Assembly: GCA_963969495.1 (NCBI GenBank)
Contig: OZ018329.1
Coordinates: 150,224,502-150,288,501, forward strand
DNA from: Ceratothoa steindachneri
Taxonomy: Eukaryota; Arthropoda; Malacostraca; Isopoda; Cymothoidae
Direction of reading: 5' to 3'
DNA length: 64,000 bases
The notes under the pieces were generated by a model, which was not told the origin of the DNA, did not search any database, and saw only the letters and a list, made by a program, of their open reading frames with translations. The translations under genes were made by a program, and so were the position numbers. Positions 1 to 13,000 of this stretch are shown here, one piece after another (the stretch's first letter is position 1; each line of letters opens with the position of its first letter).

Positions 1-912
1 ACGCACACTAGCTTCCACCCCACAGGCTCTTCCCCGAGTAGTGATTTGATTTGATTTTTTTTTTTTTTTTTTTTTTTTAAGAGCGCAATAGCAACGAGGC
101 CAATTCACTCAAAATTAGTAAGGAGAGGTTTGTAAAGAAACTTGGGAAGGGAAAGTGAAAATAGTGGAAGATATATAACTGCAGGTCTTCATGAAGGTAT
201 TGGGGCCACGAGGGAATACAAGCATCCAGATGTCACCTGGCACACCCTTGTGAATGCATAAAAGGATAGATTGGGTAGTGGAAAGGAAAACAAGAAGAGA
301 CAAGAAGGGGTGAACCAGCTCTTCCAGTGAATGGACGAAAGCTGGTTAACGACGACCCCGAGATACTAGTCACTGCCCCCCCCCCCACAAAAAAAATAGG
401 TTAGAGGAAGCTTGTAAAGAAAGTGGCTAAAAAAAGGTATAGTGGAAATGACTAGAAGGAATAAAGCCAAGGTAGATTCAATATAGTTTGAGCTTGCCTG
501 GCACACTGGCGTCGAGAGGGTGTACCGCTTCCTCCAGTTACCAGGCGTAAGTCTACATCAGGCAGACCCTTGCAGAGTAAAGGAGGGCGATATTTTTCCC
601 AAATAGTTGGTTATGGTAACATGAGAAAGCTAAAAACGTTGTTTAATTGATTTGAAACACTAAAATAAGGTCCTTAATTTCTCGTTCCCTTCCTTCATCG
701 TCTATACAAAAAAGATCCAGAAGAATCGACATTCCCATTGCGGATTCAAGACAGCCTCTTCCTAAAACCAGCCATAGCATCAATATTATCAATGCTTTCC
801 CATGAGCTAGCTCTGAAGGACCCAACCACCCTGTGCAGAAGATCAGCAATTTTCCACCAAATGAGAAAAAAAGAAATGAAAAAAAGAGAAAAGGGTATCG
901 ATAAACTGGTAC
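1..912. other. intron or 3' flank with diverged duplicated repeat
   Basis: No supported gene. A poly-T run at 56-78 followed by aagagcg recalls the 3' end of the I-like LINE family, but the match stops quickly. Positions 113-360 and 400-600 share a pattern (a tagag/gagag-gctTGTAAAGAAA opening, CCTGGCACAC near the end), suggesting two diverged copies of one unclassified repeat. A poly-C tract at 378-387 separates them. Confidence 0.4.
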
Positions 913-1059
913 CTTTTCATCCATCTCAGTTAAGGTCGAGAGCGACTCCGGGTCTTTGGATGCCCGGATGAGGAGAGCTTCAATGACTGGCCTGAGGGCG
1001 ACGATTTTGGCGGCAGTTTGGGGGTTCATTTGGAGACTCAGCCATCCATCCAGCCGCAC
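913..1059 (-). CDS. mle: mle exon: OB fold end, last recognised
   Basis: 49 codons in phase 0; acceptor attgcag, donor gtacca (weak). Encodes [40 protein letters not shown] and STLTEMDEK. The family continues with a short helix and a Gly/Arg-rich tail. No convincing next exon is seen in positions 1-912, so the C-terminus probably lies outside the window. Confidence 0.9.
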
Positions 1060-4000
1060 CTGCAATCATGATCGGTTCTATCTGATTTACGCACGGGAAA
1101 GCTAAGGCAGACCACCCTATCCCCTCCCTTACCATGCGCATGGCTATGCATCACATACACTGGGCTGGCCATGCAATTTCCCTCATCTCACGTTTTTTTT
1201 TCTTTTTCACGTGTTAGAGACACTTTCTCGTGGACGCCCCACCCTTTCTTTAATGGCACAAACACCTTTCACATTAAACATTTTCCACCATAAACCAATT
1301 TCCCCACACAGCGGGGGCAGTACTCATCAACGCCAATAAAAATACCCGCAATCTTTATGCCATATTCTACCCAGCAACCCTTCCTAGAGATGGTGCGCTT
1401 TGTAGTGCATCATACTCTTTCCATCTTCGGTCTGCCCCCTCTCTCTCTCTCTCTCACACATTCTTATAATCAAACCAACTCTTCTCACACCGACAATCAC
1501 TCGTTGTGACGCTCCGAAATTAGGCCTTTCCGATTCCAAAATAATAAAGTTCCTCTTAACGAAAAAAATGGCCTTCATTTGTATTGATCTATCAGAGAGT
1601 ACACTACACTAATATCTTGGCCCTTTGTATTCAGCATGAAGTTAAGATGCAAATGAACTTCCACTTCCTAGTTGTTGGATTTTTTTTTCTTTAGCACCCA
1701 TCTGGCGCCTGCCAACAAGAGCATAAGTTTGTTGTAATTAATTAATTAAAATATAAAATACGTCATACACCAAATCTATAACCGAAAACAAGAATGGAGC
1801 ACGCTCCGGCGTTTGGTGAAGGCCCACCTAGCTCGAGCACAAAAACCTACAACAAAGAGAATCAAATGAAATGGAGGAGGCCAGACTCCTCCAAAAAGTC
1901 AGATAGTCCACAAGCCTGTGTACACGAACGTGCCCAGAGTACAGGGGACATAACTGTTGCAGAGACTATTAGAAACAGGAAATGGGGGGGTGCTATAAAA
2001 TTCCCACAGCATGCAACAGCCTCCCTCCCCTCTAACCTGGTCGTGCAGGAGAGAAAACGCAGCCCCACTTAATCGTGGCAAGGGAGGCGGGCCGGCAATT
2101 CAGCTTTCGAAACAGGGAGGTTGTTCTGCCCTTGTACAACTCACTGGTGCGGCCTCCCCTGGAGTACGCGGTTCAGTTCTGGTCTTCTCACTATCGAAAA
2201 GGTATCGATCATTTGCAAAGGTGCAAGCCAGGGCTACGAAACTGATCCCATCGCTAAAGAACAAGACATACCCGGAAAGACTTCGGTCTCTTTTCGCTCG
2301 AGACTCGAAATCACGGGTGGAAGGTGGAGTTGCCCAGATTCAATACGCTTCTGGTGGGTAAGTCCTTCACGTACGACATCTGCGACACGTGGAACAGACT
2401 GGCAGCGGTAGTTGTCAACAGTTGCAGTATCGAGCAGTTCAAGAGTCGACTCGATAACATATACTTTAGAACATGATTTGGCGATAGAAAGTTTTTAGTG
2501 CGTGCCATTGGGATAGTCGAATCTAGATTAAATTAGTATAGCTAAGTTTCAACTTCTAATAAGTGCTCCTCGTCATGGGCTGCAAGGCCTTTGAGGTACC
2601 TCTTTTCCTTGTAACTCCTACAGCACAGGCTGCAGAATCAAAGCTTTTTTCCTTAATCTTCCAAGCGGTCGGAGGGGGCAGAGATGTCTTCTGCTCCTTG
2701 GGAGCTACAAACAACAACAATCATTTCACCTCCTTGTATTCATTCATTCGCATCAACACTTTTCCTCTACACGGCACAATTCAGTATTTTGATTTCTCTT
2801 TCCAGTTTTAACACAGACAAACATGCCGCTCTTGCACTCCCCTCTATCACCTCCTTAAATTTATTACGCATATGCGCTATCTCATATGTTCACACTTCTT
2901 TCGCACTCAAGCATTTTTACCTACTCTTCCCTCTATCTGAATAGTTTTTCAGTTCTCTTTCCTTTCCAGCTACCTCATCTTCTCATCCATGCACCAACCA
3001 GTTAACCTTTACACTACACCTTAAGCTGCGTTTTACGAGGTGCAGCTGACACTGTGGTGGTATTATTCTTATTCACCCACCACAAAAAAGTACTTCAATG
3101 CTATTTTTTAATATCTAAATTAAACCAAGATTTACAATTGCACCTTCATTGAAAATGAACCGTAAAAAAAAAGGTAAAGGGGAGGGGGGAAATACTCACC
3201 AATCCATTCACAGACTCCACCTTACGGCAACCCATCAACAATAAATGCAGTGGAGAAACCATCGTCATCTGTTTGCAAGATACCGCTCTTGTTCTGATCT
3301 GAATAAATTCCAGGAGATCCAATGTTATATTTCCAAGATTTAATCCACTATCTTTACATTCTTAATTCCATATTCTTGCATTCTACCCCCTAAGACAGAA
3401 ACCATTCAAGATTTTCTGTTTATTTGGGAGGTAAACGAGAAAACCACCCTTAAAAGCAATTGTCCCAAATATTTAACCTTGCAAATTCCCATAGAATAAA
3501 GCAGTTAGGCATATGTTGAAAGATTACCTTTGTCCTAACCCGTAAAACTTGACAAATGCCTTGAGTGAAATGAAACAAAGGAACCTGTGTCCATGAAGTC
3601 ACTACGAAGAGGATTACCTTTTCTCCGAAAACAAAAAATGGAGTAGGAAACTGTATAGCATCCCTAACGCAATTGACTGAAGCTTTATGAATGAGAGCCG
3701 CCCTTGATTCCTGAGTCAAGACCTTAGAGAGAGAGAGAAAAAATTATAGGATATTGAGAAACTTCCTGATGACGTCACTGATTTCCACAAGTACTCTCCT
3801 CATTTCACTAATTGGGTACTGTATTCCTCACACTTTCACATCCCCTAACTTCAACCTCTCAAAAACTTTGAGCTTGAGTGAGGTTTATTTTCGCGCTGAG
3901 GAGTAAATACCAGCCAAGCTGTAGGTACGAGTAGGGTCATAGAGGACTCAATCATAACCACCACCACTTGAAACGTGGTCATGATAAGTGTCACTATCCC

Positions 4001-7000
4001 ACACTCCATTTAAAGTGCAATAGCAACTATGATTGCAAGGTCAACATACATGCAAGACAACTTACTTTACTCGCATAATTCTTGAATATTTATACTCAAC
4101 CCTTGCCTCGTGCCACTTCTTTTTCAATAGTACTTTCCCCCTTTATACTCCTACCAACAAGAGTAACACCTGAACTGATTCTATTCACTCTATCACAAAA
4201 ACTTTTCATTCGCTCCCATAACACAAGATTATACTCCCACCCTCCTTGCATTCCATATACAAACTATTCAATATTTGACGTAGATTAAATGGATGGACTT
4301 AGGGCTGGTTGTGGTTGTAGTTGTGGATATGGATAGATATCCACTCCGTGAGTGCAATATACAATGGGAGTTGATTTGTATCACCTACACGACAGAATGA
4401 TTTACTTTTACAGGCAGCAATAGAAATATATGTTGATGTGTACCAACCACAGAGACCTCATTCGAGGGAATAAGTGACTGTAATTAAAATTCTAGCCTAG
4501 TACAATACTAGCCGCAGCGAGAAATGGACGATGGGGTGCGGCAAGCACCGTCACAGGTGTCCCCCCACTGTTGTCATATCTCCACAGATCAGCTGCCCGC
4601 CTTCCTTTCCAACCCCGTTTCCCCACCTTACTTTCTGTCTCTGTCTTTCGTTCTGATCTGTGGAGATATGTCAACAGTGGGGGAGGGGGGCACCTGTGAC
4701 GGTGCTTGCCACACCCCGTCATCCATTTCTCGTTGCGGCGAGTATAGACTATCTTATCTAAAAGACTCCAAGCCTAAGTTTTGGGGGACGAGGTTTCCCC
4801 AGATCCTCATTGGTGTTGTGTTGCTTTTTATGATGGATCAGAAGACTGTATGGGCATTCCCATAGGGGGTTCCCAACCATACAGGAGCAAAATCACATTT
4901 AAATCATCTTCCATGAAGTGCAGCAGGACACAAGGTGGTAGTACTCTTATTACTCTTCCCCACGGGATAATTTTACTCTCTTCTAGCGGTGGCCAGCGAG
5001 TACACAACCCAACTAGAGGGATAAACAGCACAAATCTTACCTTCCTTTTTTCCTTATGGTAGCACACATTGGGGTAATGACCAGCTGTCAAAAGACCCAC
5101 TATGATATCGAGGCTGGGATCATTCTTGTTGAAATTATAGGCCTGGGGGATCAAGGAGAGGTCCGGGAAACCAAAAGAGAGGAGCAGCTCTTTCAATTGG
5201 TTCTGAAAGAGAATTTGTATTCAGAACCAATAGTATGTGTCGCCCTTGCGAGGTGGAACAGAAGAAATGTCAAGGAAACCACAGCTTACATACATGATCT
5301 AGAATACAAATGAAAGGAGGGTGGTGGTCCATGGGAGAAGGTCAAAGTAGTAGCTAAGACAAGTGTAATAATGTTTCTCAATTAACACCCATTGACCACC
5401 TGAAAGAACATGTTAAGAAGTTTTAATGGAGAGTACAATAGGGTCAGTAACTGAGATGACTCACTTTAGCCTCCCATGTGACTCTAAGGGTGGGCATGGA
5501 CAGTCCCTTGTAGTCGCAGTAGTTCATTTCAGCTTGTTCTCCACCCATTCTGGCCTCTTCCCACGCATTGAAGGCATTCAACATGGCAATGTGATCGCTG
5601 AAGCGATTGCCGGAAAACGCCCGTTGGAACGGACTCAGACGCTTGTGATCAATGGCTGTGGAGGATCAAACGCTAAAAGTGAGACAAAGGGGAGAGAAAA
5701 AGGAAGCGAGTGGTAGCCATTTCCCCCCTGATGGGTGAGTTCAATAATGAAATTTGAATATGTTTTTTTTTCTTGTTCTGTTACTGATTTTTCGGCTCTA
5801 CATACCCTCAGACAAATAAATTCCTTTTTTTTTAATTAAAGGGGGTCTATACTAGCAACTGCCAACAAGGGCATACATCAAGAATTAAATATTTTAGCTT
5901 GAAAATAGGCTAATTAAAACGCCGCCCCCCCAGCAAAAACAACAAACGACCAACGTAAGGAAAAACAACAGAAGAAGAAAGCAGCTAACACCAGCAAAAT
6001 ACAATGGAGGAGGCCTTGCTCATTCAGAAATCCAAAACCCACAATCAGGAGTGTAAGATTCGATCTCAGTACAAGCGGTAGCGATCCCACTCGTCCCGAT
6101 AGGGAGACGGGTAACATGCCAAAGAAATTCATCAAGGAAACCGCCACCATTTCATCTTGTGTTAAGCGATTTTCATCACACTTTAGAGGCAATGCACAGT
6201 TCACCCTGACCAGAACTTTGATTCCATTCAAGTAGCATTCTGTACGACTAACCAACAGGAGGGAATGGCCGCCATCAACACGCACTTACCCCACCAACTG
6301 CCGACGTGGCAAGAGCACGAACGTATATAGATACACATGGGTTGGACAAAGAAGAGAGCGTGATTTGGAGATTAAGACTGATCTGGTCATCTATCTGGCG
6401 GGCAGACATGCCCACGTGTCATGATGATCACTCATCACATTAGAAATTTCACAAATGGTGTACCATAAGGAGTCGAACTTTCACCTATTCTATTCAACCT
6501 GTACATGCATGGCATTAATGCACCCCACACTCCCCAGATAAACACAGCTTCCTATGCAGATGACATAATTACATGTACACACCAAAACGCAGACATAACC
6601 ACACTTCTTCAACCCTACATAAATACACTTCACACATGGCTCACCACAAACAAATTTAAAATAACCCCAGCAAAATCTACATCTACCCTAATCACCAACT
6701 GGACAGCACAACATAACTACACATCTAATCTCACTATAAACAACACCCCTATCACACACACACACCCAAAATACTTGGAGTACCATACAATACTTCAATG
6801 CCATTCAAACAAAAATAATAAATGCACAACCACGGTATGCAAACAATATATTCGCTCAGTGATGGATTATGCAAGCACTGCCTGTGCCTCTAACCCCTCT
6901 GAGACATACCTTAATACAAACTATACAAAACAAGGCCCTAAGAAGCATCCCTTGCTGCACAATTACTACATTCACAGACCAACTACACCACAAAACTAAA

Positions 7001-10000
7001 GTATTCAAGGTCAGGGATCATTTGGATATGAGAGGCACACAAACATTTACCGCTGCCTTCACAAAACCACACATGTCAAAACACCGACACACATTAAGGA
7101 ATACCAAATCGACACCTAGAAACACAATAGCAAACATAAATACTCCCATCTTACCCACCACAAACCAGCCTCCGGAAACATATCCACACACAAATCACTC
7201 ACCACTCCATCTCATCACTCAAAAAAAAACATTCCGCCGCAGGCTCAGCCCTTGGAAATCCACCCTTCCGAATCCTGTCTCCCCGCGAAGACAGAGACCA
7301 CCTGGCCAGGCTGCATGGACACGACTCAGCTCTTCGGAGCTATCAGAAGAGGCTCGATGATTCCATCGTAGATGTTTGTCCAGGTTGCAACACAGAACCC
7401 CACACCATCAAACACAATGGGAAAACTGCATTGCACACAAACACACACTTCCCGAGGGCCTTGTGGGAAAGCCCGGTCCAGCCCCTGGCCTTTCTCAGGG
7501 GCTGGGGGCATTTCGACCAGGCAGCCTGAGGAACAACATCGTATGGGAGGAGTGAACATATATGCAAAGTATATAAAAAGAGGATTACTTGGATCACTAG
7601 AGACAAGGGCACGCGAGTCTCCTAAACTTACTCAAATTTGGCATTGAAGATGCCCCAAATCCGAAGCCTTTGGCAATCAGGTTTCGTTCCCCCTAGACTT
7701 ACATATGATAAATATCTCGGGGGACGTCGCGTTGTGTGCAGCCACGGTAGCCAGTGCGTCGCCACACGAGAACACGCACCCCATCACCACCATCTTCCCG
7801 AGGCGCGGCTCAATGGGCAGACGCGCCAGAATGCGGCCCAGCGGCGTGAGCTCATCATTCGCGTCCAAAGCCTTCATGTCTGAGGGGAAAGAGCGGCGGT
7901 GAGGAAATCATGTCTAAGGGAAAAGAACGGCGGTGAGGAAATCATGTCTAAGGGAAAAGAACGGCGGTGAGGAAATCATGTCTAAGGGAAAAGAGCGGCG
8001 GTGAGGAAATCATGTCTAAGGGAAAAGAACGGCGGTGAGGAAATCATGTCTATGGGAAAAGAGCGGCGGTGAGGAAATCATGTCTAAGGAGAAAGAGCAG
8101 CAGTGAGGAAATCATGGTTAAAGGGAAAGAACGACAGAGGAAATCATGTTCAAGGGGAAAGAGCGGCAGTGAGGAAATCATGTCTAAGGGGAAAGAGCGG
8201 CAGTGAGGAAATCATGTCTAAGGGGAAAGAGCGGCAGTGAGGAAATCATGGTTAAAGGGAAAGAACGACAGAGGAAATCATGTTCAAGGGGAAAGAGCGG
8301 TAGTGAGGAAATCATGTCTAAGGGGAAAGAGCGGCAGTGAGGAAATCATGTCTAAGGGGAAAGAGCGGCAGTGAGGAAATCATGGTTAAAGGGAAAGAAC
8401 GACAGAGGAAATAATGTTCAAGGGGAAAGAGCGGCAGTGAGGAAATCATGGTTAAAGGGAAAGAACGACAGAGGAAATCATGTTCAAGGGGAAAGAGCAG
8501 CAGTGAGGAAATCATGTCTAAGGGGAAAGAGCGGCAGTGAGGAAATCATGTCTAAGGGGAAAGAGCGGCAGTGAGGAAATCATGTCTAAGGGGAAAGAGC
8601 GGCAGTGAGGAAATCATGTCTAAGGGAAAAGAACGGCAGTGAGGAAATCATGTCCAAGGGGAAAGAGCGGTGGTGAGGAAATCATGGTTAAAGGGAAAGA
8701 GCAGCGGAGAGGAATTCATGGTCAAAGGGAAAGAGCGGCGGAGAGGAAATCATGTCTAAGGAGAAAGAGCAGCAGTGAGGAAATCATGGTTAAAGGGAAA
8801 GAACGACAGAGGAAATCATGTCCAAGGGTAAAGAGCGGCGGTGAGGAAATCATGGTTAAAGGGAAAGAGCAGCGGAGAGGAATTCATGGTCAAAGGGAAA
8901 GAGCGGCGGAGAGGAAATCATGTCTAAGGAGAAAGAGCAGCAGTGAGGAAATCATGGTTAAAGGGAAAGAACGACAGAGGAAATCATGTCCAAGGAAAAA
9001 GAGCGGCGGTGAGGGAACCATGTCTACATCCTGAACCACGCAAAATAGCTTGCTCAGGAAAGTTACGATTTCTCGGTTCTCTGTGAATCAATTTTGATTC
9101 AAGTTTTCCCAGCTGGTCTTCACAACATGGCAACATATGTTATATTTTCATTATGCTGCCTTACGTCCTTCAATTTTTATTGCCGATTCGACATTTTGGG
9201 CGTGAACAGGCTAATAGCATCTATTCTCTTTAAGAACAATGGGACGTGGCAGAGGCTTCAATGATCAAGAAAAGTGCTGAAGGCATCTCTGTTCATGTTA
9301 TTGCGGAGAAGTTATTTTGCCATGTGGACACGGTTAGACGATTTCTGGAGGACCCTTCGCTAAGGAAGAAGCGATCCGATTGTGGGTCCTCCCAAGACCT
9401 TGACAGTTAGGGATTTGAGGATTATTGACCGCCAGTCACGTGTGAAACCCAGACAAACAAGCAGTCATTTTCACCGCCGCTGGTCATTCTCATGTACCAA
9501 AGAACACCAGGAACTGTATCCTAGGGGCCATGGCTTCGGTGCGAGCTTCCCTGAAACTGCCTCCTTTAACGCCCTATCACAAGACTGTGAGGCTTTAATG
9601 GGCCCGGGAGTACATGACGTTGGAAGAGTTGCGTTCTCTTCACTGGAGATACCAGGGCGACCCTTTACGGACCTAACGGTTGGGCAAATGGTTGTCTATT
9701 TCGGAGATGAGCGTCACCAACGTTTGCGACGTCAACAAGGAGGAAGGGTTATGCTATGGGCAGGTATAATAGAAGACAAAATTGTTGATCCAGTTAGGGT
9801 GAATAATGGAGTTAAAAGTGAATGCAGCTGCCTCCTGCAATTTCTTGAAGGATGTCTTGGATCCCTGGCTAGATGACATAGCGTTGTCACTTCTAACGAC
9901 TCTAGTTTTCATGCATGTCAATGCTCCCTTCCACTCTGCCAGGGTCCTATAAACGTTCCTGGGCTCTTATGGCATAACAAGTGACAAGTTGATGGTGTGG

Positions 10001-13000
10001 CCGCCAGCCTCTCTGGATCTCAACTAAATTGAAAATTTAGGGTACATTATTAAACAAGATGTTTATGCCAATGAACGTCAATTTTCGTCCAAAGAAGTCT
10101 TATGGGCGACCATCAAAACTTGCAGCAGAGGCAGTCCAACCTGCTACTCTTAAGAGATTGAAAGATTCAATGCATAAGGTTTTTGAAGTCATCCAACGAA
10201 ATGGCGTTCATGTGGGCAAATAATTAATTATGTCCATCAATCGTGTATTATAATTATGGTTTTCTCTTAAATATATAGGCAAAGTATGCTTAATGTGTAT
10301 AATTATCCTAGTTTTCTCCAAAATATGCATAGATTAATTAATACTTTCATTCAAAAGCTATTAGCGTGGTTCACTCCAAAAACGACAAATCTGAAATTGA
10401 GGGATGTAACAGAGCATAATACCATAACATTAGTGTTGCCAGCTTGGAAACGTTTCACAAAACTGAGATATCCTAACTTTCCTTTACCAAACTATTAGCG
10501 CGGTTCAGGAAGTAAGGGGAAAGAGCAACGGAGAGGATTTTTATTAGAGCGCCTCTGGCGACTGCCTTCAAGGGCATAAGTCGTTGTAATGTGAAATTTC
10601 AGCTTAGTGCTATGCTACTTTAAAATTACCAAAACCAAACTTTAAAAAAACAATTAAAACAAACAAGAAGGAAGCACGCTCCGGCGTTAGGAGGAGGCCC
10701 GCCTCCACCTCGGCGCGACGGTGAAGTAATTATGTCTTAAGGACAAAAAGCGGCGGTGAGCAAATCATGAGGACAGAGTACCAGTTACTAGGCACTGGCT
10801 GTGCTGGTGACAGTTACCATCACCGCGGGCTTCCCTTACAGCTATTAGGGACGACAGAACCTGCACTCCTTACAATATCAGTTGCAGCAGTTACCTATTC
10901 TATACACACCCCTGTGGGGGATGAAGAAACAACACATACCCTCATAAGAGAACCGACTCCATGCCCCTAACCAAATACAGGTGATTTTAGTGAACGGTCC
11001 AGGCTTAATGAAGGATCAAAGATGGATAAAGAGAAGCTACCCCAAGAGGAACAGTGAATTGTGATGGTTAACTATCGATTTCCTTTTACCGCAGATCGGC
11101 TTTTGATAGACGGATTCGATTTCTTTTCTTGTGAAGGGAAGCCACTATGGGTCTTCTGTCCATCTCTGTGGCTGGTCACTTCAGGGCGGGTGTTTTGTAA
11201 CTTGACTTGCACATAGGAGATCAGTCCTACCAAATGGCAAGATGGCTTCTTTTGACAAACGCCCAGGTGGTAAAATAAGATCGATACAAGGCTAACAAAG
11301 ACTGCAGAAAGAACTTTGACCAGAAATACATAGGTGATGCGAATTTTGGACCTTTGGTCAGTATGAGGCAGGAAGGTTGCCCATACCGTCTCCGGGATGG
11401 TGTCGTAAAAGGTGATCGAGCCAGGATAGGGGACCAACATAACATACAATACATTAATAACATCCAAAAAGCGTCACAAACATAAATCCTGGATAGGGGA
11501 CCGCTGGCCTGGAAGGTGTCCGCCCAAGTTTTGTTCCTATGGGTGGAATACGAACAAACATGGTAATGGGCAGGGGTGTAACTGACCCTATCAAACAGTA
11601 GTCGCGTTGAAGCGACTACTGTAGAAGTAGCTAATGGTGGTGACTATAAACCCATCTTTAAAATAGTAATTTCCGTGCTTGTGAAATTTATCGTTTAAAC
11701 TCTAAGCCTACCTCTGAGGGTGACTTCAGCCTCGACGACCGAGTCAATTGGAGGCGCTTCAATGGCCTTGGACAAGAATTCCCCGATTGGTCCGAGACGA
11801 AGCAATTTAATGGACAAGGCGATCTCATGCAAAGGAGTTCGGAACATCTCGGGAGTCATGTGCTCGTCCAGTTTCGAGAAGCGCAGCTGCAAAGGGATGG
11901 GAAAGGGTCTTCAGATAGGAATCTTCCATGCATTAATACTCATCATAACTTTACTCTTTAAAATTTGGTGTAGTTATATGCCAGAAACATGACATAAAAA
12001 AAGTATGTAACAACCAAGTCTGTGATGGGGTGCTCAAATTATCACTCTACGAATTATGGCTGACATCAAGAAAGAAAATTGGTGGAAGGTAGTGTAGAGA
12101 ATAGTCAAGATGCTTTGGGCATCTCCGAAGCTATAAAACATTTAAATTAAATCAAGCTTGAAATCTCACCTGGCTACAGAGATGGAAGCACATTCCGGGC
12201 CTAACTCTTCCGGCTCTGCCCTTCCTCTGCTCCAAATTGGTTTTTGAGGCCCAGACTGTAGCGTAATTAGTCATGTTATTGTGAGATGTGAAGAGCTTCA
12301 TTTTGGATCGGCACGAATCAATAACAAACACCACGTCGTCAATAGTGATGGATGTTTCCGCGATGTTTGTAGCCAAAATAATCTGAAATAAACAATATTT
12401 TGCTTGTAGCACATTGGAACCCCTATACGCAGGGATTGTGTGCTGGCATGGAATATTGCCATAAGATAGAAAAAGGTGCAGGCGAGAAAATCGGGAAACT
12501 GCTCCTCTACACCTAAAGGAAAATGCTACAGACACCAGCATAACATAAAATACATTAATAACATCCAAAAAGCGTCACAAACATAAATGTAAACCGAGAT
12601 CTAATGCCAGCAAAATCACTCACACACACACACAACATCGGACAAAACAAAGAAACCACAGTTTACAAACAATTCATACGCTCAGTAATTGACTATCCAA
12701 GCGCTGCATGGGTCCCAACTCTCTCCAGACCATACAAAAACAAGTCCTATGAACCCAAGCTACACGATTAATTCACCTACAATCTGAAACTAATCAAAGT
12801 CAAGGATCACCTTGACACGAGAGGCACACAAACACTAGCTGCAGCCTTCACAAACCCTGAGCAACCACTCTCCCAAAGATATATTAAAACAAAGGTATTT
12901 TGGTCACACTTTTGGCCTTGTGACACAGTTCACTATCATGCATGAATAGTCTGGTGGATTGTCATTGCAAGTTTATCCTGTAACAGCTAAATACCATACA

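Noticed and set aside
640..800. A terminal mle exon starting after ggttttag at about 770 (EEAVLNPQWECRF, stop)
   Set aside because: Phase would fit, but the polypyrimidine tract is poor and the peptide does not resemble the family C-terminus; left as unknown.
2011..2411. Two overlapping plus-strand open frames as host genes
   Set aside because: They are pieces of the CR1/L2-like ORF2 C-terminus in shifted frames.
3530..3617. RVRTK just downstream of the FVFGEK exon as a continuation of the OB fold
   Set aside because: It resembles the IRTR block, but no acceptor gives the right phase, and the true IRTRAVS exon is at 3200-3298 with perfect phase and downstream match.
7880..9030. CRISPR-like array
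   Set aside because: Contiguous tandem repeats with no spacers, in a eukaryotic intron.
8318..9034. Long open frames on both strands of the 34-bp array
   Set aside because: They follow from a stop-free repeat unit read in several frames; the peptides are simple repeats, and the array lies in an intron.
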